Of a stretch of DNA of 64,000 nt, positions 54,781 through 63,976 are shown piece after piece (within the stretch, counting starts at the first letter, position 1; every line of letters begins with the position of its first letter). Position numbers and translations under genes: made by a program. Under the pieces are notes generated by a model that saw only the letters and a list, made by a program, of their open reading frames with translations, ran no database searches and was not told the DNA's origin. Source of the DNA: Deltaproteobacteria bacterium (lineage in GTDB: Bacteria > Myxococcota_C > UBA6777); contig PCBK01000011.1 of NCBI GenBank assembly GCA_002731275.1, positions 1-64,000 of the forward strand, read 5' to 3'.

Positions 54781-56472
54781 TCACGCTCCTTTTCGTCGTT
54801 CGGCCCGCTTCTCTTCTTGTTGTTTTACCCGCGCCTTTTTTCCGAACAACATGACCATCCCAGCAACACCAATCGCCCCATATACAGCCACACTTGTCCA
54901 CATCAGATAAGGCAGATGAGGTAGCAGCTCACGTATGTTGTTTTTTGAAGGCAACAACAAGCCGGAGGGGACTTTCAGATTCATCACACCGAAGAAGAAC
55001 GAGGTCACAGGAGTGAGTGTCAGGATGTAGCTCCCCAAGATACTTTGTTTCCACGCAGAGGTCACAATCACCGCGACAAAGAATGGCACAACCCACAAGA
55101 CGAAAAGCGAAAAGAAGAAACCTTTTGAGCCGAACAACTCCCGCAACACCATGATCGCAAAGATCAACGTCCCAAACATGCAGCACAAGCCCACGCGAGC
55201 CGATAACGGCGGCATATCCAAGAAGATCTTCCCATCAGACGCGGACAACTTCATCAAGACCCAAAAACTCACCCACGTCATCACGATAAACGATAGGCCG
55301 TAAAACAAATTGGAGGAAGCGTCGCTGCGCGGTAAAATTCTCGAATGGCCGAGCTTCTTGGCCCGACGTAAGCCCTTGATGTACGTGAACCATTCCGGCG
55401 TCACCACGTGCACCAACAAAAACGCCATCACCCCAGAGAGGAAAAAGAAGATGTAAAACATACTCATCCCATACGTCTCTGGAGACAATCGGCCGATCTG
55501 CTTGAGGAAACGGTTAAACACACGTACCTGTGTCAAAAAAGGCCACAGACTCCCCATCAACAACAACTGAAAGGCCGCAAAGAGACCAAGTGAGTATGTT
55601 TTCGAGAAAGCATGGTTGTGTTGTTGTCGCCACTTGCGCACCATGATCACGAAGCACGTCAACAACAACAAGCCCTGGATCAACAGCGTGTATGTCGTCG
55701 GATGGATCGGCTGACTAAAGAATTGAACATCTTGCCATCGCTGTAACTCTTCAATCATCTTTTGACGGGCGATCCCCGTGCGATGTTGGGTCAACTCCTC
55801 CATCACGATGCCGTAAAATGTCGGAAAGATCGTGACAAAGCCCAAAAAGGTGAAGCCAAAACGGTTGAGCATCGGCATAAAGATATACAGCGACACGACA
55901 AAGAAGACCGCGGCGAAGTTTGATAAACGACTTGACCACCGCACTTTTGGTGTGATCATCCCCGAGACCATGCCGAACATGTGGTACAGCATGACCGTCG
56001 AAAAGAACACGCCGTAAAAATGGAGCACTTTCAGCAACGAGATCTTGCCATACACGACGATCACAGCCATGAAAGGCAACGTCAACGCAAACAAAACGTA
56101 CTCACGAATCGGTAGCCCAAAGAGATACCCAAAGATCTTGCTGATCGGACTCATCGGCGTGAGGCGCTGAAAGTTCAGCGTCCCACTGTGTTTCTCTTGG
56201 GCCATCCCCGCAGCCACCCGACTCGTCCCCAAAAACATCATCACGATGCTCTGCAATACGAGAATCGGGACAAACGCCCCTTTCGCAGCAAGCTCCGTAG
56301 ACTTTCCGCGCTCGACGACGTTGAGAAAGACCGCGAGGAACACAAAAGAGGTCGTCGTCAACATGATGATAGACCACGCGATCAACTGCTTCCAGCGGAG
56401 TCTCGCGCGCGCACACTTGATAAAGATGGGGTTGCGAAAGATGTTCCACATTGGGATTCGTTCGTTTGTCAT
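54781..56472 (-). CDS. ABC-2-type transporter permease
   Basis: 563 residues, about 12 hydrophobic segments. AQEKHSGTLNFQRLTPMSPISKIFGYLFG (about 90-118) is the coupling-helix region seen in ABC-2 permeases, split by position. TM segments include MLTTTSFVFLAVFLNVV and AVFFVVSLYIFMP. It overlaps the ATPase gene by four bases (ATGA). Cargo is not evident. The C-terminus is basic and ends RRKGA. With the ATPase and the downstream acetyltransferase it forms a three-gene unit. Confidence 0.85.
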   Translation of the reverse strand: MTNERIPMWNIFRNPIFIKCARARLRWKQLIAWSIIMLTTTSFVFLAVFLNVVERGKSTELAAKGAFVPILVLQSIVMMFLGTSRVAAGMAQEKHSGTLNFQRLTPMSPISKIFGYLFGLPIREYVLFALTLPFMAVIVVYGKISLLKVLHFYGVFFSTVMLYHMFGMVSGMITPKVRWSSRLSNFAAVFFVVSLYIFMPMLNRFGFTFLGFVTIFPTFYGIVMEELTQHRTGIARQKMIEELQRWQDVQFFSQPIHPTTYTLLIQGLLLLTCFVIMVRKWRQQHNHAFSKTYSLGLFAAFQLLLMGSLWPFLTQVRVFNRFLKQIGRLSPETYGMSMFYIFFFLSGVMAFLLVHVVTPEWFTYIKGLRRAKKLGHSRILPRSDASSNLFYGLSFIVMTWVSFWVLMKLSASDGKIFLDMPPLSARVGLCCMFGTLIFAIMVLRELFGSKGFFFSLFVLWVVPFFVAVIVTSAWKQSILGSYILTLTPVTSFFFGVMNLKVPSGLLLPSKNNIRELLPHLPYLMWTSVAVYGAIGVAGMVMLFGKKARVKQQEEKRAERRKGA

Positions 56473-57416
56473 GTGACCTCCCTCGCGCCGACCTTCAAGA
56501 AGATGTCTTCCACATCCATCTTGTCCTCGTAAAATGCTTTGACACGCACACCGTCGTGGATCAACTTCGCCAACAAATCAGCAGCCTCCTCATCATCTCC
56601 AGAGAACCGAATCCGCACGGACTGTCCTTCACTCTCACAAGACTCGATGTGTGGATGCCCAGCAAGACACGCCTCGGCTTTTGATGTCTCGGACAAAATC
56701 TCCATCACCCACAACGTATGAGGATTCATCTGCGCGATGATATCGTCGATCGCACCGTCTATCACCAGCTCACCACGTTCCATGATCCCGATAGACGTGC
56801 AAAAATCCGCAAGCTCCGTCAGGATATGAGAAGACACCACGAGCGTCTTGCCCAACGCCGCCATCCCACGCAAAGCCTCGCGCAGCTCAATACGCGCCAT
56901 TGGATCGAGTCCACCAGCGGGCTCATCGAGCAACATCACTTCAGGTTCGTGTAAGAGTGTCTTGGCGAGGATCAAGCGCTGCCTCATCCCCCGCGACAGC
57001 GTCCCAGAGAAAGCGTCTCGCTTGGCCGTAAGGTTGGCAAGTTCTAGACATTCATCGATGCGTTGTTTGCGCTTCTCCACAGGGATAAAGTAAGCGCTCG
57101 CAAATAGATCGAGAAACTCCCACACCTTTAACTCTTCGTATACAATCGGGAGATCCGGCATATAGCCTAGCAGCTTGTGGACATCTTGGGGCCGCTCCGC
57201 GATATCGACGCCACCGACAAACACATCGCCGTAAGTGGGCTCCTGTAACGTCGCAAGGACCTTGAAGGTCGACGTCTTTCCAGCACCATTGGGACCAATT
57301 AAGCCAAAGATCTCCCCCTTGGGGACGTGTAGATTGAGATCTTTGACGGCGGTAAAGTCTCCGTAGTCAACGCGCAAATCGACGGTTCGGATCATCGCGT
57401 CTTGTGAAACATCCAT
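56469..57416 (-). CDS. ABC transporter ATP-binding protein
   Basis: 315 residues. ATG 57416 is preferred, though GGAG is ten bases off; the TTG immediately before it is also possible. Walker A GPNGAGKTST, signature LSRGMRQRL, Walker B VMLLDEPAGGLDP and the switch His in VVSSHILTE are complete. The C-terminal 85 residues form the DUF4162-like extension of exporter ATPases. It pairs with the permease downstream. Likely an exporter. Confidence 0.95.
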   Translation of the reverse strand: MDVSQDAMIRTVDLRVDYGDFTAVKDLNLHVPKGEIFGLIGPNGAGKTSTFKVLATLQEPTYGDVFVGGVDIAERPQDVHKLLGYMPDLPIVYEELKVWEFLDLFASAYFIPVEKRKQRIDECLELANLTAKRDAFSGTLSRGMRQRLILAKTLLHEPEVMLLDEPAGGLDPMARIELREALRGMAALGKTLVVSSHILTELADFCTSIGIMERGELVIDGAIDDIIAQMNPHTLWVMEILSETSKAEACLAGHPHIESCESEGQSVRIRFSGDDEEAADLLAKLIHDGVRVKAFYEDKMDVEDIFLKVGAREVT

Positions 57417-57516
57417 CAATTACCATCTCCATTTGAAAAAACACTTGCAGGCTTCGTATGATGCCCCCTGATATACACCCTCTTCCCCAATGATGCTTGT
57501 CTTTTTCGCGTGGTCC

Positions 57517-59958
57517 TTAAAACTTACCTTGCAAACCACCGACGATTTGCATCGGCGCGCCAGCACGAATCCCCTGTGGACGGCGCGTCGAAATATACAC
57601 ACTGTTGGTGAGGTTTTTACCTGAGACAAAGACCCCCACACTCCGTCGTCCCAGACGGAAGGTGTAACCAATGCGCGCGTTCAGCAAAAAGCGTCCATCA
57701 ATCATCCCAACGAGACCATCGACAGAAGGCAGTTTTGTTGCGCCTTTGTCCGTCGTCTGCTCACTGACATAGTTGGCCGAGACCATCATGTTCAACCCAA
57801 CGGGAAGCTCCAAGCGCAACGTCGCAGTGAGCGTATGTTCGGGAGCATAGGGGAGACGATTCCCCTCGAACTTACCGTCGGCAAAGATCGCGACAGGTAC
57901 CCACGTGTAGGAGAGCTGGAGTGGCAGTCGGAGTGGGGCCTTCAAGAAGGCTGGCAGGTCAAAGGTCACGCTCGCCTCACCACCTGCATGGAAGGTCTGA
58001 CCAGCGTTGATGATCGTCTTTCCGAGATTGTTGGGATCACTTGCGACCGCACCACTCGACTCAGAGGGTGGGATGACTTGGTTTTGGAAGTCCATAAAGA
58101 ACGCCGCTGCCTGGAACATAAAGTAATTTCCGCGCCTCATACGAAGCCCCAACTCGTAATTCCACGAAAACTCTGGATCTAGCTGAAGATCCTCACCATC
58201 CGACGTAATCGAATCTTTTGTGCGAGGAGGCGCGAAGCCACGGTGCACACCACCAAACAGAAAGACCCCCGGTGAGACCTCAAAGGAGATCCCAATACCT
58301 GGGATTGGCGCGACCATCGTGCTGTTTTCGCTGACATTGACGTCTGTCGGGACAGAAGAACCATCAGGCTGCGTCACGCGGGTGCGGTCGAGCCTACGAT
58401 GAAACCACATCGACTCAAAACGAAAACCAGGCGTGATTTTGAGCTTGCGATTGAGAAACATAAAGCTGTTTTGAACGTAAGCCGCGATGGCGAACAGATC
58501 TCTCGACTCCTGGTCACGGATCGAACCTGCAGGGGATTGAGCGGTCTCACCATTCAGGTATTGCTCGTCACCATGCTCGTAGTGAAAACGGACACCTGCA
58601 ATCAACTCATTCTCGACAGGCCCCAAGCTGTACTCCACAGTATAACGCGACTCAAGTCCCGTAACACCGAACTCCCTGTTGCGATTCCCGGTCGAATCTT
58701 TGAAGAAGATGCTGCTACCATCAGCGACTCCCTTTGTGACTTCACTGTTACTACCGTCGACAATACGGTTGACGTTGCCTCCGTCTCCACTGCGATTGAA
58801 GTCCTGTCGCTTCCAATAACGTCGAACAAAGTGAGCGTAGAATTGAGTGTTGATCAATCCAGCCATACCCAACAGGAGCTTGTGGTTGAGCGAACCTCCA
58901 ACCCGACGAATGGGGAAGCGGTCATTGTACGCGTGGTTCGCGAAAGGGTCATTCTCGTATTGTGGTGTGGTGAGGCCGAGGTAGGTCGCGTTGGACATCT
59001 CATCGTAAAACTGCAGCTTCACACCGAGGATATTGTAGGGTGTAATGCGAACGACCATCTTTCCGCTCACGTCTGTCGCGGACAGATTGAGCCTTGTGGG
59101 TCCAGTGTAGCGTTGATGCAGGACCTCAAACAGGTAGCCAAAGCGTTTATTGATGGTATCTCCGACACTCGCCTGTGCCTGGAAGTAGTCGTAGCTTCCA
59201 TAACGAGCTTCTGCTGTCAGTTGGAACTTGCGAGGAGGTGAGCGGGTGATAAAGTTGAGGACACCGCCGATCGTCTGTGGTCCCCACAAGATAGCACCAC
59301 TCCCCTTCACGATCTCCAGACGCTTCATCCGTTCGATACGAGGTGTGTAATACAGCTCAGGTTCTCCGTAGGGTGCCATCGCGATAGGGACGCCATCTTC
59401 GAGCACCAGAATCTTTCGTCCACGGACGGGATCGAGACCACGAATCCCGATGTTCAGGCGTAAACCCATGCCATCTTCGGCGTAGACGTTGACACCGGGC
59501 ATTGTGCGCAGCGCCTCTCCCGCGTTCAAAGGGGTGCGGGATTTCAACTCTTTTTCATTCATCACATCGGCAGAGCCAGCGACACTATCAAGTTCAGCGG
59601 GACGTTCACCGATGACGTCCACGCGGGGCACCCAAATCGCCTTCTTCTTTCGCTTCCTTCGTACTTTGCGTCTCGTCTTCACGTTGCGTCTTTTGATGAC
59701 TCGACGCTTTACGCTTCTCTTCACTGTACGTCGCCGCTTCGAGGGCATTCGCTTTGCAGCTGGACGCTGGGCTGGTTTTGTGGATGTTTCTTTGGACGCT
59801 TGTTTGCGAGCTTTTGGCTGCGTCTTGGGAGGGATTGTACGAACAGACGTTTTTGTGGTTTTTGCGCCTGTCTCGGTCGCTTGCTTTGCCTCCTCGGCAA
59901 AACTGAATGGCATCGCGCAAACGAACGCACACACAAACACACACAGAAAAACAGACAT
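57517..59958 (-). CDS. TonB-dependent receptor with highly basic N-terminal extension
   Basis: 813 residues from ATG 59958, which gives the signal peptide (SVFLCVFVCAFVCAMPFSFA-E); the frame is open back to an ATG at 60045. Residues about 25-105 hold nearly 40 Arg/Lys (KRMPSKRRRTVKRSVKRRV), unusual for an outer-membrane protein. The plug follows: DVIGERPAELDSVAGSADV, then MPGVNVYAEDGMGLRLNIGIRGLDPVRGRKILVLEDGVPI and GAILWGPQTIGGVLNF, each close to FecA. The barrel ends QIVGGLQGKF. FecA-like receptors take up Fe(III) dicitrate, but the substrate here is not shown. It is transcribed from a strong minus-strand promoter with a 300-base leader. Confidence 0.9.
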   Translation of the reverse strand: MSVFLCVFVCAFVCAMPFSFAEEAKQATETGAKTTKTSVRTIPPKTQPKARKQASKETSTKPAQRPAAKRMPSKRRRTVKRSVKRRVIKRRNVKTRRKVRRKRKKKAIWVPRVDVIGERPAELDSVAGSADVMNEKELKSRTPLNAGEALRTMPGVNVYAEDGMGLRLNIGIRGLDPVRGRKILVLEDGVPIAMAPYGEPELYYTPRIERMKRLEIVKGSGAILWGPQTIGGVLNFITRSPPRKFQLTAEARYGSYDYFQAQASVGDTINKRFGYLFEVLHQRYTGPTRLNLSATDVSGKMVVRITPYNILGVKLQFYDEMSNATYLGLTTPQYENDPFANHAYNDRFPIRRVGGSLNHKLLLGMAGLINTQFYAHFVRRYWKRQDFNRSGDGGNVNRIVDGSNSEVTKGVADGSSIFFKDSTGNRNREFGVTGLESRYTVEYSLGPVENELIAGVRFHYEHGDEQYLNGETAQSPAGSIRDQESRDLFAIAAYVQNSFMFLNRKLKITPGFRFESMWFHRRLDRTRVTQPDGSSVPTDVNVSENSTMVAPIPGIGISFEVSPGVFLFGGVHRGFAPPRTKDSITSDGEDLQLDPEFSWNYELGLRMRRGNYFMFQAAAFFMDFQNQVIPPSESSGAVASDPNNLGKTIINAGQTFHAGGEASVTFDLPAFLKAPLRLPLQLSYTWVPVAIFADGKFEGNRLPYAPEHTLTATLRLELPVGLNMMVSANYVSEQTTDKGATKLPSVDGLVGMIDGRFLLNARIGYTFRLGRRSVGVFVSGKNLTNSVYISTRRPQGIRAGAPMQIVGGLQGKF

Positions 59959-60262
59959 GTTTCTCTGCGCTGCTGGAGTAATGCTTGCCACATAAGAGTT
60001 CGTAACGTCTGCTCTTGGGCGAGCGAGATGAACTTCACGTTGCATAAGTATGGTTCCCCATCATCGTCATTTCCCGCAAGAGCACGTACATCAACCAAAC
60101 GCCTGCACCCGACATAAGTGGCACAGACGCAAAGAGACATGCATCCTCGAAGGAAACGGAGTGGATATGTTCGACAACAAAGACCAAATTGGCTTACTTT
60201 TCCTTCACTTATAGAGAGAAGAAGAAGTAGGACACTTTGATCGCTTCTAACGCAAGCGGGAA

Positions 60263-60291
60263 CCTAGCAAAGTCCACAAAGGCTGTCAAGA
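60263..60291 (-). promoter_or_regulatory. Strong sigma-70 type promoter of the basic TonB receptor gene
   Basis: Minus strand: TTGACA (60291-60286), 17-base spacer, TAGGTT (60268-60263). Expected start near 60256, so the leader to ATG 59958 is about 298 bases. No Fur box or known riboswitch was identified in this leader. The gap 59959-60445 (487 bases) holds this promoter, its leader and the divergent promoter at 60352. Confidence 0.65.
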
Positions 60292-60351
60292 ATCCCTTCT
60301 GTAGAGGATGTATAGCCCGAGCATGACTCACTCATCGCCCTGTCCACCGGG

Positions 60352-60380
60352 TTGACAAGCAAGAGGAATGCAACTATGCT
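60352..60380 (+). promoter_or_regulatory. Strong sigma-70 type promoter of the MopE-like lipoprotein gene
   Basis: TTGACA (60352-60357), 17-base spacer, TATGCT (60375-60380). It lies 66 bases before ATG 60446 and diverges from the TonB receptor promoter. Confidence 0.65.
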
Positions 60381-60445
60381 ATGAAAATCTATGACAATTT
60401 GCCCAAAGCAACGTGGGAGAAACTCTTTTGTCTATTCAGGTGTGT

Positions 60446-61258
60446 ATGCGATTCATCTCGCTCATCACGATTGGCTCGTTGTTAGCAGCCTCCTGTGTCC
60501 TCGGCACAGGACAACAAGCCTGCGCACGTGATAGTGACTGCGCTCCCATCGAACGCTGTGCAGGAGGGTTTTGTCAGCCATACACCTCAACAAGCGAGAC
60601 ACACATCACCAAAGAAAACACCACCACTGAAAACAACACCTCCCAAGAACCCTCTCCTCAAGAATCCTCGACGCAAGAACCAACCGCCCTCGACCGCGAA
60701 CAACGTCCAGAACAAGATGCAAGCGCTCCAGAGCTTCCATCAGGCGTTCGTTGTATCAACGGACAGACCCGTCCATGTAGTGAGAATGTCGGCCTCTGCA
60801 AAGTCGGCCAACAAACATGTAAGGACAACCGTTGGGGTCTCTGTGTGGGTGGTATTTTGCCTGGGTTCGAGCTTTGTGACGAGAAAGACAACGATTGCGA
60901 CGGCGAGGTTGACGAGGATTTTTCGGACAAAGGACAACCCTGTGAAAACGGTGAGGGAGTATGCAAAGCAACAGGGACATGGCTTTGCAAAGACACGCTG
61001 CTCGAATGTAACGCCCAAATAGGGACGCCGCAAAAAGAAGTCTGTGACGGCAAGGACAACGACTGCAACGGAAAAGTCGATGAGCTTCAGGAGTGTGGTC
61101 TACTCCAAGGTCGCTTTGCGTTTGGTGGAGGAAGAGGACTTGGAATATCCAGCCAATACCGCGCACATATACGCATCACACCGACACTTCAGACATCGCC
61201 CTCAACGACGAAGAGCAGCCGCTACACACTTCGCGTGGGCTTCGCTCCCAATCGATAA
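60446..61258 (+). CDS. MopE-like Cys-rich lipoprotein
   Basis: 270 residues. ATG 60446 gives a signal peptide ending LAASC (Cys 17), with an AGGTG site. After a Thr/Ser/Glu/Pro-rich spacer, residues about 110-215 carry two MopE-type units: CDEKDNDCDGEVDEDF and CDGKDNDCNGKVDE, each D/N-rich and likely Ca-binding. The extra Cys in CENGEGVCKATGTWLC fits the same family. The C-terminus (about 215-270) is Gly/Ser-rich. Such proteins sit on the myxobacterial surface. It is the first of at least three genes on this strand. Confidence 0.85.
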   Translation: MRFISLITIGSLLAASCVLGTGQQACARDSDCAPIERCAGGFCQPYTSTSETHITKENTTTENNTSQEPSPQESSTQEPTALDREQRPEQDASAPELPSGVRCINGQTRPCSENVGLCKVGQQTCKDNRWGLCVGGILPGFELCDEKDNDCDGEVDEDFSDKGQPCENGEGVCKATGTWLCKDTLLECNAQIGTPQKEVCDGKDNDCNGKVDELQECGLLQGRFAFGGGRGLGISSQYRAHIRITPTLQTSPSTTKSSRYTLRVGFAPNR

Positions 61259-61285
61259 TCCCAACCAAGCAAAGAGGACAAAGCC

Positions 61286-62923
61286 ATGCTTCCTTCACGC
61301 ATCCCCACCGCAGTCATCGCGCTGCTTTGCCTTGTGTTGTTGCTCTCACCGACACAACGAGCGCAGGCAGATGTACCCAAGGTGCTCAATCTGCAAGGAT
61401 ATCTGACCGACGCAGCAGGCAAACCTAGCGTGGGGAACGTGAGCATACGCTTTCGTCTCTACAAAGACACCACAACAACCACCCACTTGTGGGAAGAGAC
61501 ACACACAGTCGCGCTAAACAATGGACATTTCTCTATTACACTCGGTACAAAGAAAGCGTTGACCACGACACTCTTCCTCAACAACACCAATCTCTACGTC
61601 GGCATGAAGGTAGACAGTGATCCCGAGATGAAACCACGTGTGAAGGTGACAAGTTTGCCCTTCGCGATGGTCGCACAGAGCCTGCCGAAGAGCACCTCCC
61701 TTAACATCTCGGAGCTTAAGGTCAACGGCAAGACAATTATCGACACAACAGGCACTTGGAAAGGCCCAACGCAAGGATTACAAGGTCCAACAGGCCCAGC
61801 CGGGCCCGTTGGACCCAAAGGCGCGACAGGACCAGCAGGCCCCAAAGGCGCTCCAGGCAGCATAAAAGCCTTCAAGTGTCCGACAGGGACATTCCTCACA
61901 GAGATCACGAGCGCTGGCGTCGCCATCTGCCGTACAACAGCCGGAAGTCAGCTCACCTATAAGAGCCAAAATTACTACAAACTCCCAACTGCAGCCAACA
62001 CATCCTCTGCCCTGACTATCCATCCCCATAGTGACACAGCCCTCACGCTCCTGCTCAACGACGTGACAAATAAGCGTCTGTTGACCTACTATTCAAGCAA
62101 CGCAGGTGCAGGCTGGACCTCTGCGGGCAACGTGAGCTATACGGCGCTTGGTGCGGCGAGCTTCTCCCACCGCTTTACACAAAGCGCCAGCAACAGCAGC
62201 ATCATCGTCGGATGGCGTAACGGAAATGCCGGAGGCATCACTCAAATTTACAACAACGGTAAGAGTTTGGTGCGGCGCCTGAGCATCGCGAACGTCAGCA
62301 ACGGCTTTAACGGTATCTGCAACAAAACAGGAACGTGCAGCGTATACGCACTGTACAGACCCTCATCGACCTCGTACAGCTTGCGACTTTACGGCTCGAC
62401 AAATGGAGGTAGTAGCTGGAGCACAGGACTCAACCTCACAGGAAACGTGATCAGCGTGTACCAACATTACTGGTCTGGCAACTACTTCTTTTTACGTATC
62501 CGATATCGCTCTGGGACAACAGGAAGTTACTACTATCGCCTTTACAGAAGCACAGATGGCCGTTCATTCTCGCTTGTCCGAAACAGCACGGCCTCCTTCT
62601 CGATCAACGCGATCAACAAAAACATCATCCAATTGTCCGGTAGCCCTCCCATGCAAAGTACCAACGGCGGCAGCTCTTTCAGCCCAGGCGTTCCCAGTAT
62701 TTACAGACTCCCAAACGTCTCAGGCTGTCGTCGTGCAGGGAATACAGCGATCTTCTGTTCATCCTGTCCAACCAACATCGATCCAAAGCTCGCGTCGGGG
62801 TTATTCCCATGTCACGGTATCCCTTACGGGGCGACGACCACACCGACAAGAAGCAATCCATCCCCCACAGGGAATACGTATTTTTGGATCGACACCTACT
62901 ACATTTACGTTCATAAACGATAA
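61286..62923 (+). CDS. Secreted collagen-like and Asp-box protein
   Basis: 545 residues, ATG 61286 after AAAGAGGACAAAGCC. Signal peptide to about 29 (ending AQA-D). An N-terminal beta domain (about 30-150; LNLQGYLTDAAGKPSVGN) is shared with phage-tail and collagen-like surface proteins. A short collagen stretch of about nine G-x-y triplets follows (GPTGPAGPVGPKGATGPAG). The rest has repeated Asp-box-like turns: YSSNAGAGWTS, STNGGSSWS, STDGRSFSL and STNGGSSFS, as in sialidase propellers. No catalytic set is visible, so an adhesive or structural role is more likely. It follows the MopE-like gene by 27 bases. Confidence 0.82.
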   Translation: MLPSRIPTAVIALLCLVLLLSPTQRAQADVPKVLNLQGYLTDAAGKPSVGNVSIRFRLYKDTTTTTHLWEETHTVALNNGHFSITLGTKKALTTTLFLNNTNLYVGMKVDSDPEMKPRVKVTSLPFAMVAQSLPKSTSLNISELKVNGKTIIDTTGTWKGPTQGLQGPTGPAGPVGPKGATGPAGPKGAPGSIKAFKCPTGTFLTEITSAGVAICRTTAGSQLTYKSQNYYKLPTAANTSSALTIHPHSDTALTLLLNDVTNKRLLTYYSSNAGAGWTSAGNVSYTALGAASFSHRFTQSASNSSIIVGWRNGNAGGITQIYNNGKSLVRRLSIANVSNGFNGICNKTGTCSVYALYRPSSTSYSLRLYGSTNGGSSWSTGLNLTGNVISVYQHYWSGNYFFLRIRYRSGTTGSYYYRLYRSTDGRSFSLVRNSTASFSINAINKNIIQLSGSPPMQSTNGGSSFSPGVPSIYRLPNVSGCRRAGNTAIFCSSCPTNIDPKLASGLFPCHGIPYGATTTPTRSNPSPTGNTYFWIDTYYIYVHKR

Positions 62924-62988
62924 AGGTCCGCGACTTGAGCGCCCATACAAAACAGCGAGGCGCTCTCATTCAAGTAAAGGAACGCGAG

Positions 62989-63804
62989 ATGGCATTCACA
63001 CCTTCCATTCAACAAGGTCCCATAAGACAGTTTTTGACGCTCGTCTTTTTGTTGTTGTGTTTGTTTTTCACGACAGGTTGTCCCAAAAAAGCTGACATCA
63101 GACCGGACAGAGGACCAGATGGGGTCAGACCCGGCCCACAAGATCTCCCACCAAGCTCCCGTCCTATCGTAACGTCTTCCATGAAAGAAGGGATCCTCTA
63201 CTACAAGATCTCCAACACGAGCGGACGTACATTTCACCGGGTACAGATCACCATCCGAGGCCAGGAGTGTGAAGGACGTAGACGAAAACGCTACTGGAGC
63301 AAGATCCACCAACGCCCCATTTTTGATGGCGCGACACAACGATTTAGTTGGGCACCTGCTGCACAATGTGAACAATTCAAGGTGTGGGCCCTCGCGCTAC
63401 GACCGAGACACAAAGGGTTACGAGTCAAGATTCATCGGCTACGTCCACCTTATGTCACCTACAGTATTTACAATCTCTCCCGCACAGAGACCTTTCGAGG
63501 GTTCCTCATTCACATCACAGGCCGCGAATGTAGCAGCCGCTCAGGTTTCTCCCACCGCCGACTCATCAGCTTCCGTCGCCTGCCCCCACGCTCCAAACTG
63601 ACACAGCGACTACGTCTGCGACACATGTGTGGGACAGTCCGTGTCCGCGTCCTCAAAATGACCCCAAGCCTACGGCGGAAATACCTTCGATACTACCAGA
63701 AAAAATTGCGACGCTATCGCAACCGCTACCCCACAAGACGACATCCGACTCGACGCCCACCGCAACGACGCACCAACCCCAACCGCTACCCCGAAGAAGT
63801 CTGA
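62989..63804 (+). CDS. Basic putative lipoprotein
   Basis: 271 residues. ATG 62989 follows AAAGGA by seven; the frame upstream runs to 62935. The signal ends FFTTGC (Cys 31). The mature part has two related Ig-like halves: ILYYKISNTSGRTFHRVQI with CEQFKVWAL, and VTYSIYNLSRTETFRGFLI with MCGTVRVRVL. The tail (about 225-271) is extremely Arg/Pro/Tyr-rich, repeating RRHPTRRPPQRR. It may bind an anionic surface polymer. Probably co-transcribed with the two genes before it. Confidence 0.75.
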   Translation: MAFTPSIQQGPIRQFLTLVFLLLCLFFTTGCPKKADIRPDRGPDGVRPGPQDLPPSSRPIVTSSMKEGILYYKISNTSGRTFHRVQITIRGQECEGRRRKRYWSKIHQRPIFDGATQRFSWAPAAQCEQFKVWALALRPRHKGLRVKIHRLRPPYVTYSIYNLSRTETFRGFLIHITGRECSSRSGFSHRRLISFRRLPPRSKLTQRLRLRHMCGTVRVRVLKMTPSLRRKYLRYYQKKLRRYRNRYPTRRHPTRRPPQRRTNPNRYPEEV

Positions 63805-63976
63805 GCCCCCACAAAAAGAACAACACCAAGCCCAAACACCACACAAACCAACTCCCCTGCACGTTCCCTTCAACACTCCCACACCAATCCGGCATCGATT
63901 GTGCAAAGCCACTCTTCCCAGAAAGACTGTTGTGCTGTGTGTCGTTGTAACATAAGGTGTTTTTTTAGGAGGCAAG

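Noticed and set aside
59959-60256. Cobalamin riboswitch before the TonB receptor
   Set aside because: A TGTGCCACTTATG stretch and GTGCAGGC were suggestive, but the B12 box and core order are not present.
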